NCBI GenBank assembly: GCA_945861275.1
Contig: CAMATZ010000001.1
Location: forward strand, 62,001-126,000
Reading direction: 5' to 3'
From: Bordetella parapertussis
GTDB lineage: Bacteria > Pseudomonadota > Gammaproteobacteria > Burkholderiales > SG8-41
DNA length: 64,000 nt
The notes under the pieces are model-generated. The model saw nothing but the letters and a program-made list of their open reading frames with translations. It ran no database searches and was not told the origin of the DNA. Positions 53,901 through 62,488 of the stretch are shown here, piece by piece; within the stretch, counting starts at the first letter, position 1; every line of letters begins with the position of its first letter. The translations under genes and the position numbers were made by a program.

Positions 53901-54774
53901 TGCCGCCCATGTCAAAACCGATGATGCGCTCAAACCCTGCCGCCTGCGCGGTGCGCACCATGCCCACCACGCCACCCGCCGGGCCCGACAGCACGCTGTC
54001 CTTGCCGTGAAAGCGCCGCGCATCGGTGAGGCCACCGCTCGATTGCATGAACATGACTTTCACCGCGGGGAGCTCACTGGTGATGCGATCGACGTAGCGG
54101 CGCAGCACTGGCGACAGATAAGCATCCGCTACCGTGGTGTCGCCGCGCGACACCAGCTTCATCAGCGGACTGACTTCGTGCGATACCGAAATTTGCGTGA
54201 AACCGCACTCGCGTGCGAGCGCAGCGAGTTGCAGTTCGTGTTGCGGATAGCGGTAGCCGTGCATCAGCACAATGGCGCAGGCGCGCAATCCTAACGCATA
54301 GGCAGCTTCGATTTCGCGGCGGGCCTGATGCAGATCAAGCGGCGTCAGTAGCTCACCGTGCGCGCCGATGCGCTCATCGATTTCGTGAACCGCGCTGTAA
54401 AGCATTTCAGGCAGCACAATGTGGCGGTCGAAAATGCGCGGGCGATTCTGATAGCCGATGCGCAGCGCATCGCGAAAGCCGCGCGTGATGAACAGTGCCG
54501 TGGGCTCACCTTTGCGTTCGAGCAAGGCGTTGGTGGCGATGGTGGTGCCCATCTTGACTGCGGCGATGCGCGCAGCCGGTATCGGCGCATCGCGCGCCAC
54601 GCCCAGTAGATCGCGTATGCCGGCGAGCGCCGCATCGTCGTAGTGCCCGGCGTTTTCGGACAGCAGTTTGTGGGTGAGCAGCGTGCCGTCCGGGCGGCGC
54701 GCGACAATATCGGTAAAGGTGCCGCCGCGATCAATCCAGAATTGCCAGCGGTTGGTTTGCGCTTGTGTATTCAT
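50956..54774 (-). CDS. Fused HyuA-HyuB hydantoinase/5-oxoprolinase
   Basis: 1272 residues, the length of full 5-oxoprolinase. It would hydrolyse 5-oxoproline or hydantoins with ATP. HyuA half (1-~720): [17 protein letters not shown] near 15, [20 protein letters not shown] near 75, [20 protein letters not shown] near 290. HyuB half (~740-1272): [75 protein letters not shown] and the C-terminal PGGGGFGAP. Between the halves, residues ~620-670 are encoded by an interspersed repeat (52771-52910) kept in frame. Whether this linker tolerates it cannot be told. Divergent from an IS91-type remnant. Confidence 0.92.
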   Translation of the reverse strand: MNTQAQTNRWQFWIDRGGTFTDIVARRPDGTLLTHKLLSENAGHYDDAALAGIRDLLGVARDAPIPAARIAAVKMGTTIATNALLERKGEPTALFITRGFRDALRIGYQNRPRIFDRHIVLPEMLYSAVHEIDERIGAHGELLTPLDLHQARREIEAAYALGLRACAIVLMHGYRYPQHELQLAALARECGFTQISVSHEVSPLMKLVSRGDTTVADAYLSPVLRRYVDRITSELPAVKVMFMQSSGGLTDARRFHGKDSVLSGPAGGVVGMVRTAQAAGFERIIGFDMGGTSTDVSHFAGEYERAFDTLVAGVRMRAPMMSIHTVAAGGGSILHFDGARMRVGPDSAGAQPGPACYGRGGPLTVTDCNVLLGRIQPDYFPAVFGPAGTASLDSAAARQKFSVLYEKIHHENNNLQSPEAIAEGFLRIAVDNMANAIKKISVARGYDVTRYTLACFGGAAGQHACRVADALAMPRVYIHPYAGVLSAYGMGLADITAMREQAVEAVLTEALLSRLVATLDTLAAAACAEVLAQEVTREQLVTQRRVHIKYEGTDTTLNVTFGTVEEMTRSFESAYLGRYSFLMPGRALVVEAVAVETSSHEHHTQNTALTREASRITKLKETPSPRLREQGHTCNGAEGGGEGLRRDAGQRASPTLTPALSRPRAGEGDSLDGMRISAQDEPGSTSRPDAGVQMFSDGAWHDAPLYRVENLHPGNRIPGPAIITDANATTVVEPGWQAEVTAQGHLLLTRNTPRAARTAIGTTADPVLLEIFNNLFMAIAEQMGVTLANTAYSVNIKERLDFSCALFDAQGNLIANAPHMPVHLGSMGESVRWVIRDNAARMRAGDVYMLNDPYRGGTHLPDITVITPVYSSDGSSLLFYVGSRGHHADIGGTTPGSMPPDSRHIDEEGVLITNFLLVENGRLREAETRALLAGARYPSRNIEQNLADLRAMIAANQKGVTELARIVGEFGLEAVHRYMAHVQDNAEESVRRVIGALKDGAFSYAMDDGAILRVSIRINHAARSAVIDFTGTSAQRDTNFNAPSAVAMAAVLYVFRTLVDDDIPLNAGCLKPLQVIIPEGCMLNPRHPAAVVAGNVETSQCVTDALYGALGAMGASQGTMNNFTFGNAQHQYYETVSGGGGAGPGFEGSSVVQTHMTNSRLTDPEVLEWRFPVLLESFEIRQGSGGSGQTQGGNGAIRRVRFLEPMTAAILSSHRRVPPYGMAGGKPGAIGRNHVERVNGDTLELGGCDQAEMQAGDVFVIETPGGGGFGAP
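52771..52910. repeat. In-frame GC-rich repeat inside the hydantoinase gene
   Basis: 140 bp of the same family as 12975-13086: CCCTCTCCCGCCCTGGGGCG near one end and CCCGCAAGCGGGGCGAGGG at the other, with AAGTGTGCCCTTGTTCCCGC as in the 14314 arm. On the minus strand it reads [16 protein letters not shown] and [12 protein letters not shown] without a stop. Confidence 0.9.
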
Positions 54775-54826
54775 GGGCGGGGAATGCTATCACGGCGGCG
54801 GGACGCGTCGTTGGCGGCAACACAGT

Positions 54827-55169
54827 GACCTTGAGCAACTGTGCCGCTACGTCACCCGCCCGGCCATCGCCAATGAACGCTTGAGTTTGGACCGCGTGGG
54901 GCAAGTGATGCTCAAGCTCAAAACACCCTGGCGCAACGGCACTACGCACATCGTGATGTCGCCGATGGAGTTCATGCAACGGCTCGCGGCGCTGGCGCCG
55001 CGCGCGCTTGCATCTCACACTTTTTCATGGCGTGCTGGCGCCGAATACGAAATTGCGTTTGGCGGTGGTATCGGCGTCGGTGCAGACTACAACGAGCGAC
55101 GCAGACCATCGATTTTCAGAAAATATCGGGGCCTGGCGAAAATTCACGCGGTATGAATCGCGCGGTTGA
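54827..55169 (+). pseudogene. IS91-type transposase remnant, frameshifted
   Basis: The plus strand reads DLEQLCRYVTRPAIANERLS to MSPMEFMQRLAALAPR (54827-55003), the C-terminal core of IS91-family Y2 transposases. The match continues in another frame (RLHLTLFHGVLAPNTKLR) to a TGA at 55167, so one indel lies near 55003. No start or N-terminal domain. It occupies most of the 485-bp gap 54775-55259, the rest being promoter copy 3. Confidence 0.85.
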
Positions 55170-55194
55170 CTGTTCGCCCGTCGCGGAATAGATT
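55166..55194 (+). promoter_or_regulatory. Recurring promoter block, copy 3
   Basis: TTGACT (55166-55171), 17-bp spacer GTTCGCCCGTCGCGGAA, TAGATT (55189-55194), then GCGGGCTAGTGAAAAATGGTG and GTTTGAAATTCC. The -35 hexamer overlaps the last codons of the IS91-type remnant. 65 bp before the Bug gene at 55260. Confidence 0.83.
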
Positions 55195-55259
55195 GCGGGC
55201 TAGTGAAAAATGGTGTTTGAAATTCCTATACCCTATACCCATCCCCGGGGAGGGAGACC

Positions 55260-56228
55260 ATGAAGACGTTGTTTGCGCTGGCGCTTGTCTGCATCGGCAT
55301 GGCCACGGCGAGTGCGCAGCAGACGTGGAAACCGTCGCGTCCCGTGGCGCTCATCGCGCCCAATGCGCCCGGTGGTAACAGCGACCGCGTCGCGCGCGAG
55401 ATGGAGCGTGTCCTTCGCGTGAACCGCCTCGTGGACGTACCGATCGTCGTCGTCAACCGTCCCGGCGGCAACGGCACGATCGCGCTGAGTCAGCTCGTAG
55501 CGAGCCCCGGCGACGGTCACGTGCTCCTGATAGGGACGCCGGGCCTGCTCAGCAACCACATCACCGGCCTCACCCAGCACCATCACTCGGAATTCACGAC
55601 GCTCGTGCTGCTGCTCGAGGACTATTACGGCGTGAACGTGCGCCCCGCCTCTCCGATCCAGTCGGCGCACGAGATGATCGACCGCCTGAGGAAAAGCCCG
55701 GACGCGTTGGCGCTCGGCACTTCGGGCGTCACCGGCAGCAACTTCACGTCGCTCGTTATGGGGTTCAAGCGCGGCGGCGTCGATGTGAAGAAGCTCAAGA
55801 CCGTGAGCTTCGCCGGCGGCGGCCAGAGCACGATGGCGCTGCTCGGCGGCCACATCGACATCCTGAGCACAGGTCTATCCAACATGGCCGAGCACCTGCA
55901 GCAGGGGAAGATGCGGCTCCTGGTCCTTTCAGCGCCGCAGCGCCGGCCGGGACTTTTCGCCGGCGTGCCGACCTGGAAGGAAATCGGCATCGACATGACC
56001 ATGTCGACGTGGCGCACAGTCGTTGCACCAAAGGCCCTGAATCCTGCGCAGATCGCCTACTGGGATGGCGTTTTCCGCAAGCTCGTGCATACCGAGGACT
56101 GGAAGAAGGACGTCGCGGACAACCATTGGGCGAATACGTATCTCCCGGCGCCGGAAGCGCGCAAGCTGCTCGACCGAGAGTATGCCGAGACGAAGCAGAT
56201 CCTCGCCGAGCTCGGCATGGCGAAGTAG
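55260..56228 (+). CDS. Bug-type TTT solute-binding receptor (copy 8)
   Basis: 322 residues, start ATG 55260 with GGGAGGGAG upstream. Signal peptide LFALALVCIGMATASAQ, then TWKPSRPVALIAPNAPGGNSDR, a divergent form of the usual KPIR-IVPF-GG start. Ligand loop VPIVVVNRPGGNGTIA, later MALLGGHIDILSTGLSNM. It is one of the more diverged members here. It sits under recurring promoter copy 3, next to the hydantoinase on the other strand. Confidence 0.92.
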   Translation: MKTLFALALVCIGMATASAQQTWKPSRPVALIAPNAPGGNSDRVAREMERVLRVNRLVDVPIVVVNRPGGNGTIALSQLVASPGDGHVLLIGTPGLLSNHITGLTQHHHSEFTTLVLLLEDYYGVNVRPASPIQSAHEMIDRLRKSPDALALGTSGVTGSNFTSLVMGFKRGGVDVKKLKTVSFAGGGQSTMALLGGHIDILSTGLSNMAEHLQQGKMRLLVLSAPQRRPGLFAGVPTWKEIGIDMTMSTWRTVVAPKALNPAQIAYWDGVFRKLVHTEDWKKDVADNHWANTYLPAPEARKLLDREYAETKQILAELGMAK

Positions 56229-56289
56229 CTACAGCGTCGGGCTCCTGAACTCGCTGCCGAGCGCGAGCAGTCCCAAGAAAACCGTAAGA

Positions 56290-56436
56290 TCAGGCCTTGC
56301 CTTTTGCCACTGCCTCCAATCTTTTCGCGATGCGGCTCACGCGCGCGACTGACAGTTCTACCGCGGCCGCAATATCGGTCATGCTGTGCTGGCCGTCGCG
56401 TACCGCTGCGGTGATTCCGGCGTCACGAACACACCT
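56290..56436 (-). pseudogene. C-terminal fragment of a REP-associated transposase (RAYT)
   Basis: Minus strand DGQHSMTDIAAAVELSVARV then SRIAKRLEAVAKGKA and a stop, the helix-turn-helix end typical of RAYT/Y1 transposases. No catalytic core is present. Together with the next fragment it fills the 310-bp gap 56229-56538. Confidence 0.72.
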
Positions 56437-56460
56437 ATTGCCTGAGCTGAGAAGATAAGC

Positions 56461-56532
56461 CATGCCTCGACGTCCGCGCGTGAATCTAGCGGGATACCCG
56501 CACCACATCAAGCGAACCAGTACGGCGGGCGC
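56461..56532 (+). pseudogene. N-terminal fragment of a REP-associated transposase (RAYT)
   Basis: Plus strand MPRRPRVNLAGYPHHIKRTS is the characteristic RAYT N-terminus (normally ...GYPHHVIQRGNN), breaking off after HHI. Oppositely oriented to the preceding C-terminal fragment, suggesting a deletion or a palindromic REP derivative. Confidence 0.75.
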
Positions 56533-56538
56533 GGGTGG

Positions 56539-57369
56539 TCAGTATGAGATCGGCGGGACCACTCGCAACTGCCAGAAGTGATCGAGTACCGCTATAACAC
56601 TGCGGCCCGGACGAGTTGCGTGCCGCAGCGCGCCATGCACGTAATCCGTCGCGGCCTCGCAGGCGGCGAGCAACGGCATACCCAGGCACAGGTTGGCCGC
56701 GATCGCCGAAGCGAGAGTGCAGCCGGTGCCATGGCCTTCGACGTCGAGACGGTCGTGCGCAAATCCAGCCCGTGTGTGGCCGTCGTAATAGCGATCGACC
56801 ATCCCGGCTGAGCCCGGCAAGTGGCCCCCCTTCAGCAACATCGCACGCGCACCCAGCGTTAACAGTTCGACCAAGGCGGCATCCGCGGCCTCATCGTCAA
56901 CGATGGGATGGCCGAGCAACAATTCAGCTTCGGGAATGTTCGGCGTGAGGATCGTCGCCAATGGGAACAGCCGCGCGCGCAACGCGTCGAGCGCATTGTC
57001 TTCCAGCAGCCGCGCGCCGCTGGTTGCCACCATAACCGGGTCGAGCACGATATGCGACGGCTTGTGGTGCTCCAGCGCATCGGCAACCGCGGTGATCACT
57101 TCGGTGTTGGCAAGCATGCCGAGCTTGACCACACCGATACGGAAATCGTCGAAGCAGGCGTCGATCTGCGCGCGCAGGAAGGCCACCGATGGCACGTGCA
57201 CGGCCGTCACCCCGCGCGTGTGCTGCGCTGTGAGCGCGGCAATCGCGGACAGACCGTGCATGCCGTGCGCAGCAAAGGTTTTCAGGTCGGCTTGGATGCC
57301 CGCGCCGCCGCCGGAGTCGGAGCCGGCGATGGTGAGGGCACTAAGGGGGCGGGTGTCGGAGCGGGACAT
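56539..57369 (-). CDS. thiD: Hydroxymethylpyrimidine/phosphomethylpyrimidine kinase
   Basis: 276 residues. Phosphorylates HMP and HMP-P for thiamine synthesis in the cytoplasm. Ribokinase-fold motifs: [20 protein letters not shown] near residue 10-30, [31 protein letters not shown] near 108, and the anion-hole motif [15 protein letters not shown] near 210. The start ATG 57369 lies 69 bp after tenA on the same strand, so a thiamine-salvage pair is likely. No TPP riboswitch was recognised upstream. Confidence 0.94.
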   Translation of the reverse strand: MSRSDTRPLSALTIAGSDSGGGAGIQADLKTFAAHGMHGLSAIAALTAQHTRGVTAVHVPSVAFLRAQIDACFDDFRIGVVKLGMLANTEVITAVADALEHHKPSHIVLDPVMVATSGARLLEDNALDALRARLFPLATILTPNIPEAELLLGHPIVDDEAADAALVELLTLGARAMLLKGGHLPGSAGMVDRYYDGHTRAGFAHDRLDVEGHGTGCTLASAIAANLCLGMPLLAACEAATDYVHGALRHATRPGRSVIAVLDHFWQLRVVPPISY

Positions 57370-57438
57370 GAATCAAGCGTTGGCAGTGAAGACGGAGAAC
57401 CAGGGTGGCTGCGGTAGCCTGAAACCGGCCGACCCGCC

Positions 57439-58182
57439 TCATCGGTCTGGCCTCTGAGGGGCTGCCGGCGCGTTATCGAATGGCCACTGTTCGCAGCGGT
57501 AGCCCATGTCCCAGAACATCCACTCGTAACGGCTCGTCGCGCGGAAATGGCGGCGCATCGCCGCGCGCTCGGCATCGCCCACCTGGGCGGCGACCTCGTT
57601 AGTCGCCTCAAGCACCGCGCCAACGACGGCGCCGAACTCGGCAGAGCCGTAGGTCCCGATCCAGCGTGCGTACAGCGGATTCGGCGAACCGGCACGCGCC
57701 AGCTCCTTGCCTACCTCCCAGTAGATCCAGTAGCAGGGAAGCAGAGCAGCAAGCGCCTCATGGAAGGGCGCCCCGTACGCGACCGCGAGGAGATAGTTAG
57801 TGTACGCTTGGTTGGTTGGCGCGAGCGGGGTGGCGACCGCAGCTTCCGAGGTCAGCTCGAACTCGCGGAAGAAGCCTTCGTGGAGCGTGCGCTCGACGCG
57901 GAGCGCGCCCGCTGCGTGTTCGGCCAGCATCACGATCCAGTCATCCTTCGGCGCGCGGGCCCCGGCGATCGCGAGCGCCCGGGCGAACTCACGCAGGTAG
58001 AGCGCGTCCTGGACCGCGTAGAACTCGAAGCGCTCGCGCGACAGTGATCCGTCGGTCAGCCCCGCGATGAACGGGTGGCGCAGGATTGTGGCGTAGATCG
58101 GCGCAATCGACACCCAGAGCTCATCCGTGAACGAGCTCTGGGGGGCCGCGGGGCGTGGGGCGCTCACGAGCGGATCTTCCAT
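57439..58182 (-). CDS. tenA: TenA-family aminopyrimidine aminohydrolase/thiaminase II
   Basis: 247 residues from ATG 58182; the longer frame to 58281 has no family sequence. Hydrolyses aminomethylpyrimidine salvage products to HMP. Conserved residues: Asp59 in [13 protein letters not shown], the nucleophile Cys150 in [12 protein letters not shown], and a C-terminal [10 protein letters not shown] segment where the acid/base Glu normally lies. It is upstream of thiD in transcription order, feeding HMP into it. Confidence 0.92.
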   Translation of the reverse strand: MEDPLVSAPRPAAPQSSFTDELWVSIAPIYATILRHPFIAGLTDGSLSRERFEFYAVQDALYLREFARALAIAGARAPKDDWIVMLAEHAAGALRVERTLHEGFFREFELTSEAAVATPLAPTNQAYTNYLLAVAYGAPFHEALAALLPCYWIYWEVGKELARAGSPNPLYARWIGTYGSAEFGAVVGAVLEATNEVAAQVGDAERAAMRRHFRATSRYEWMFWDMGYRCEQWPFDNAPAAPQRPDR

Positions 58183-58289
58183 AGGGGATGGCCGGGGATT
58201 ATGCTCGAAAATTGTGGATGACGTGAAATGAGAGGGCGGCGTATTGTTGATGATTCTTCCGCAATCATCAACCTTTTGCAAGGCGTGAA

Positions 58290-58763
58290 TCAGGAAACCT
58301 TCTTGCGTCTTCGCGCTGGCAAGATCGCATCCGGTATTTTCTCGGTCTGATCAGCATCGGGGGGTCCCTTGAGCTCGACGGTGTTTCCGTCCGGATCGGT
58401 CAGATACATCGAAGGGCCGTGACCCAATGCGCCATAGCGTCGCCCGACTTTACCTGGCTCGATTCCTTTTCGTTGCAGATGAGCGATGATCTTCTTCTCC
58501 GAAAATTCGGCAAGCTGCACACAGTAATGATCCATGTTGCGTCGCTTCAGTCCTGCCGCGGCACCACCTGATTTTCCGGCCGGCCCGCTAACATCAACCA
58601 AATCGATCAGACTTGCGCCCGCCCGAAGCTGGGTCAGCCCGAGGCTGGGCAGAACCCGCTCGACCTTGCAGCCAAGCACGGCCGCATACCATGCGCGCGC
58701 GCGCGGGATATCCGTCACCCTGAGGACAACGTGATCGAGCCCGAGAGTCTTGATGGCTGCCAT
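58290..58763 (-). CDS. VOC-superfamily (glyoxalase-like) protein
   Basis: 157 residues. Begins TLGLDHVVLRVTDIPRARAWY with the first metal His, continues DHYCVQLAEF (second His), and ends LTDPDGNTVELKGP with the third ligand Glu, so a metal site is intact. This is the layout of glyoxalase I/dioxygenase-type VOC proteins. Same strand as tenA, 107 bp upstream of it. Substrate unknown. Confidence 0.87.
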   Translation of the reverse strand: MAAIKTLGLDHVVLRVTDIPRARAWYAAVLGCKVERVLPSLGLTQLRAGASLIDLVDVSGPAGKSGGAAAGLKRRNMDHYCVQLAEFSEKKIIAHLQRKGIEPGKVGRRYGALGHGPSMYLTDPDGNTVELKGPPDADQTEKIPDAILPARRRKKVS

Positions 58764-58859
58764 GTCTTGCCTTCCTCTACAGGAAAACCCAAATCTGAAT
58801 GTAGCGATGATGAACTACGCTCCGCATTTTACGTGTGGCAGGCGAATTCGTAGTTTACG

Positions 58860-58991
58860 TCAATGGTTGAGAAACGCCTCAATTTCGTCGCCGCCGAGGG
58901 TATCGGGGAGGTGTTTGCCTTGGAAATAAATGTATTGCCGCGCCCAGTAGCGGTAAGTTGCGGCGATGCGAGAGGCATCTGGTGGCAGAAG
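58860..58991 (-). pseudogene. Fragment of a tyrosine recombinase N-terminal domain (integron-integrase-like)
   Basis: One minus-strand frame reads AATYRYWARQYIYFQGKHLP then TLGGDEIEAFLNH and a TGA. This is the SAM-like core-binding N-domain seen in integron and related tyrosine integrases (usually ...YVxWIRRFIxFHGKRHP..LG..EVEAFLTHLA). It breaks off before the catalytic domain. It lies within the 462-bp gap 58764-59225; the rest of the gap holds promoter copy 4 and nothing else recognised. Confidence 0.72.
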
Positions 58992-59111
58992 AGGGCGTGA
59001 CCTATGTGGCGGACGCGCACGGGTTCATTGATTCGCAAATCAGCCGACGCGGAATGTTTTGCGCGGCAAGATTTCCAGCATAGCATCGGGGCTGGGCGAA
59101 GATTTACGCGG

Positions 59112-59140
59112 TTGACTGTTCGCCGGGCCGAGGATAGATT
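59112..59140 (+). promoter_or_regulatory. Recurring promoter block, copy 4
   Basis: TTGACT (59112-59117), 17-bp spacer GTTCGCCGGGCCGAGGA, TAGATT (59135-59140), then GCGGGTTGGTGAAATATAGTG and GTTTGAAATTCC. It precedes the lipoprotein hydrolase by 86 bp. Confidence 0.83.
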
Positions 59141-59225
59141 GCGGGTTGGTGAAATATAGTGTTTGAAATTCCTCTGCGAGCCACTGAGTGTCGGTCGATG
59201 ATTGAAACCAAAGGGAGATGACAAA

Positions 59226-60395
59226 ATGACACCGAAGAATACGCTTGTGACGTTGTGGTTCGCGGCGCTATTGGCGGGCTGCGCCGGCACCGGTACCAGC
59301 CCCACGGGAAAGACAGCAAGCATTCCCGCGGGCATTCCCGCGATCGAAAGCAACATTGCGCGGCAGGGCTATTTCTTCGTTGGCGGCCGCTACGTCGGCG
59401 AGCCTGCACGCGAGGTGATGATCGGGCAGATGTACGTCGAAGTCTGGGTGCCGCGCGAAGTGCGACACCCGTATCCGATGGTCTTCTTCCACGGCGCGAG
59501 CTCGACCGGGACGACGTGGATGCAGACGCCCGACGGCCGGCGCGGCTGGGCGCACTATTTCGTCGATCAGGGCTACATCGTATACATCACCGATCAGCCT
59601 GCGCGCGGGCGCTCGGCATACGACGTGCAACATCAGGGCAAGCAGATCCGCGCGAACGCGCCGAACTCGGAGCGCGTCAACACCTCTCCGGCCGAGTATG
59701 GCTTGTGGCCGCAGGCGAAGCTGCATACGCAATATCCCGGCGAAGGACCTAACCGGGGCAAGCGCGGCGATCCGGTATTCGACGCGGGACAAGCGCGCGC
59801 CGTCGCCTACCTCGCAAGCAATGCCGAAACGCAGCAGCTCGTGCAGAACGCCGGCACTGCGCTGCTCGATCGCATCGGCCCCGCCATCGTCGTCACGCAT
59901 TCGCAAGCCGGACCGTTCGGCTGGCTGCTTGCCGACGCGCGGCCAAAGCTCGTGCGCGGCATCGTCGCCGTCGAGCCTTCAGGCCCGCCGTTCGAAGGCG
60001 CGGTGCTGGCGAAGGGGCCCGCGCGCGCGTGGGGTCCGACGGAGATCCGCATCACCTACGATCCGCCCGTCAACGATCCGAAAGAGCTGCTCCGCGAGAA
60101 GCAGACGAAGGCCGACGGTCCCGATCTCGTGCTGTGCTCTTTGCAGGCGGGCACGCCGCGCACACTGCCGAACCTGCGCGGGATCCCGATCGTCATCATC
60201 ACGGGCGAGGCGTCGTACCACGCGCCATACGACCACTGCACTTCGAAGTACCTCGCGCAGGCTGGCGTCGCGAACGAGCATGTCCGGCTGGAATCGCGCG
60301 GCATCCGCGGCAACGCGCACGGGATTCCGTCGGAGAAGAACAACCTGGTGTCGGCGAAACTGGTGGATGACTGGCTGCGGGAGAAAGTGCGGTAG
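59226..60395 (+). CDS. Lipoprotein alpha/beta hydrolase
   Basis: 389 residues from ATG 59226 (GGGAG 59212-59216). The N-terminus TLVTLWFAALLAGC is a lipoprotein signal with Cys near residue 19, so the enzyme should be anchored in the cell envelope. The hydrolase fold shows MVFFHGASSTGTTW (oxyanion strand), the nucleophile in VVTHSQAGPFGW, and late IVIITGEASYH and RGNAHGIPSEKNN with the likely His. It resembles polyketide/aromatic ester hydrolases found near Bug genes. It is under recurring promoter copy 4. Substrate unknown. Confidence 0.86.
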   Translation: MTPKNTLVTLWFAALLAGCAGTGTSPTGKTASIPAGIPAIESNIARQGYFFVGGRYVGEPAREVMIGQMYVEVWVPREVRHPYPMVFFHGASSTGTTWMQTPDGRRGWAHYFVDQGYIVYITDQPARGRSAYDVQHQGKQIRANAPNSERVNTSPAEYGLWPQAKLHTQYPGEGPNRGKRGDPVFDAGQARAVAYLASNAETQQLVQNAGTALLDRIGPAIVVTHSQAGPFGWLLADARPKLVRGIVAVEPSGPPFEGAVLAKGPARAWGPTEIRITYDPPVNDPKELLREKQTKADGPDLVLCSLQAGTPRTLPNLRGIPIVIITGEASYHAPYDHCTSKYLAQAGVANEHVRLESRGIRGNAHGIPSEKNNLVSAKLVDDWLREKVR

Positions 60396-60400
60396 GGGAG

Positions 60401-60545
60401 TTACTCCGGCTTGATGCTCCCCTGCAGGATCACCTTGCGCCACCGCGCAAGGTTGGTCTTGATGATCGTGGCGAACTCCTCGGGTCTGATCCCCGCCGGA
60501 TCGGTGTCAAGCGAGGCGCTGGCGCACGCTTTCGTGTCCCAGCGC
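60401..60545 (-). pseudogene. C-terminal remnant of a Bug receptor gene
   Basis: Minus strand reads DTDPAGIRPEEFATIIKTNL then ARWRKVILQGSIKPE and TAA, the usual end of Bug receptors. Preceding HESVRQRLA is in another frame, and no N-terminal part remains. Confidence 0.82.
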
Positions 60546-60603
60546 CTTGATGCCACAGTGGTCAGGCCTTGACTATAGCCAAGCTACCATTCCAAATAGC
60601 TAA

Positions 60604-60785
60604 GGGTACCGGAGTCGATTTGCGTTTGATGTTCAGGCATGGGCGGCGATGCATATGGCTATCCCCTCAGTTCAGGCTATGTGCCTACATGCCGGGGAAA
60701 TAATTCGACTCCGGTACCCATGGCACTGTGGTAGCGTTGCACCCGCTTCAGTCCGGCCAAGAACGACCGGTACCGGAGTCAAATT
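60604..60785. repeat. Small inverted-repeat element (GGTACCGGAGTC ends)
   Basis: GGGTACCGGAGTCGATT (60604-) faces AATTCGACTCCGGTACCC (60702-60719), and a third copy GGTACCGGAGTCAAATT is at 60769-60785. Such ends accompany REP-type elements. The gap 60396-60863 otherwise contains only the Bug remnant. Confidence 0.7.
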
Positions 60786-60863
60786 GTTTTCTTATACGGT
60801 CGTGAACAGCTGCAAGCCCTACCGGTATAAACGCAGGTGCCCGGGAAATAGGGTTAGCGCGCT

Positions 60864-61826
60864 TCACTCAAGCTTGATTTTGGCATCGAGTATCACCTTG
60901 GCCCAGCGCGCTACATCAGCGCGGATGTGGTCGCCGAATTCCGCGGGTGTGGCGGACATGGTGGCGTCCATGCCCACGCTGGCCAGGCGCTGCTTCACAA
61001 TGCTGGCCTGCATGCTGGTGATCACGTCCTTGTGCAGGCGCGCGATGATTTCGGCACGCACACCCGCAGGTGTAGCCACGCCCCACCATGTGGTCATCAG
61101 CAAGTCGGGCATGCCGGCCTCGGCGCTGGTCGGTAATTGCGGCAGCTGCGGCACGCGCTTGGTATCGAGTACCGCGAGGCCTCGCAGCTTGCCGGCGTTG
61201 ATGAACGGGATAGTGGCGGGCAGGGTGACGATCACGACATCGGCTTCGCCACTCAGGATGTTGGTCAGCGCGATGCTCGCGCCCTTGTAGGGGACGTGCA
61301 CCATTTTGACTTTGTTGAGTGCGGCGAAATGTTCGCCCGCCAGATGCCCCGACGAGCCCACGCCGCCAGAGCCGTAACTCAGTTTGCCGGGATCGGCGCG
61401 CCCGAGTGCCGCGAGCTCCTTGAGCGTTTTCACCGGCAGCGAGGGGTGCACCACGATCAGTTGCGGCACGGTCGCCGCCAGCGACACCGGCGCGAAATCC
61501 TTGATGAGATCGTACTTGAGCTTTTTGTACATGGCGGCGGTGGTGGCCTGCGACGAACTCAGCAACACCAGGGTGTAGCCGTCCGGCGGCGCGCGCGCGG
61601 CAATCTCCGCGCCGATATTGCCGCCGCCACCCGGCCGGTAATCCACCACCACCGGCTGGCCCAGCGATTCGGCGAGTCTTTCGGAGAGCAGATGCGCTAA
61701 AATCTGCGATCCGCCGGTGGGAAACGGCGTGATCAGGCGCAGCGGTTTCACCGGGTACGATTGTGACTGAGCCAATATCGGCAACAACACCGCGGCCACA
61801 CTAAAACAACAACGCCATAGATGCAT
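60864..61826 (-). CDS. Bug-type TTT solute-binding receptor (copy 9)
   Basis: 320 residues. Signal peptide CFSVAAVLLPILAQSQ, then SYPVKPLRLITPFPTGGSQIL; the usual GGxxD acid is replaced here by Gln/Ile. Ligand loop QPVVVDYRPGGGGNIG, VPYKGASIALTNILSG and LAVLDTKRVPQLPQLPT. No transporter membrane subunits nearby. Divergent from the Gfo/Idh remnant at 61901, so it may once have served that gene's pathway. Confidence 0.93.
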   Translation of the reverse strand: MHLWRCCFSVAAVLLPILAQSQSYPVKPLRLITPFPTGGSQILAHLLSERLAESLGQPVVVDYRPGGGGNIGAEIAARAPPDGYTLVLLSSSQATTAAMYKKLKYDLIKDFAPVSLAATVPQLIVVHPSLPVKTLKELAALGRADPGKLSYGSGGVGSSGHLAGEHFAALNKVKMVHVPYKGASIALTNILSGEADVVIVTLPATIPFINAGKLRGLAVLDTKRVPQLPQLPTSAEAGMPDLLMTTWWGVATPAGVRAEIIARLHKDVITSMQASIVKQRLASVGMDATMSATPAEFGDHIRADVARWAKVILDAKIKLE

Positions 61827-61900
61827 ATTGCTCCTCCAGACTATTCTCGCTTTGAGTTTGCACTGCTACCTGTCGATTTGCAATGCATGAAAGTTGCAGC

Positions 61901-62125
61901 ATGATCCGCGCCGCCATCGTGGGCCTCGGCGCGTGGGGCAACACGCTGGTACATGCGGTACATGGCCAAACGGACGAAATTCGTTTTATGCACGCCTGCA
62001 CCCGCTCACACCCGCTCACCCGACAAAGTCGCGGACTATTGCCACGAACGCGGGCTGCAACTGAGCGCGCGCTACGAGGAAGTACTGTCGGATCGCAACA
62101 TCGACGCGGTAGTGCTCGCCACGCC
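61901..62125 (+). pseudogene. Gfo/Idh/MocA oxidoreductase, frameshifted and truncated
   Basis: The ATG 61901 opens with MIRAAIVGLGAWGNTLVHAV, the NAD-binding start of this family. A perfect 10-bp tandem duplication (ACCCGCTCAC at 62001-62010 and 62011-62020) shifts the frame. In the shifted frame the family sequence continues (SPDKVADYCHERGLQLSARY ... IDAVVLATPNS) until 62125, where repeat sequence begins. About 75 of ~340 residues remain. Confidence 0.85.
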
Positions 62126-62149
62126 CAACTCGCCAATTAAAGGGGACGC

Positions 62150-62480
62150 ACCCCTTTAGTTCCATTGTTTGTTTCTTCCTTTGGCCGTCCACGCGCGCGC
62201 CAGCGCAGAACCTGTCCCGCCTTCCGCTCAAGCTTGGTGATGAAAGAATCCTTTCCGCATGGCAGCCCGCGCCCGACATGACGCCTCAAAACGTCGTGCT
62301 CGTCCTCGCGCTCGCCCTCGGCCAACCATGTTGACCAGGCGGCCTGAGACGTAATCTGCTTTACCCATTGCGGTCGAGAAGTCAGCACCGGGTCTTGTCT
62401 CAGGCCGCAATGCGCGGCTGTACTCGACCAGACGTAGTTCTCGGCTTGCCGCACTATTTTCGCCCGCACCGCGCGAGGGG
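62150..62480 (-). pseudogene. C-terminal fragment of a REP-associated transposase
   Basis: Minus strand reads AENYVWSSTAAHCGLRQDPVL, AWSTWLAEGEREDE, GLPCGKDSFITKLER and RARGRPKEE, the C-terminal half of RAYT/Y1 transposases. The catalytic His-hydrophobe-His region and N-terminus are missing. It truncates the Gfo/Idh gene. Confidence 0.82.
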
Positions 62481-62488
62481 TCACGCGA

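Noticed and set aside
53578-54294. 238-codon plus-strand frame within the hydantoinase gene
   Set aside because: Antisense to conserved HyuA motifs, with His/Arg-rich composition typical of shadow frames.
56539-58763. TPP riboswitch expected before tenA/thiD
   Set aside because: I found no CTGAGA ... ACCTGA-type conserved segments upstream of the VOC, tenA or thiD genes.
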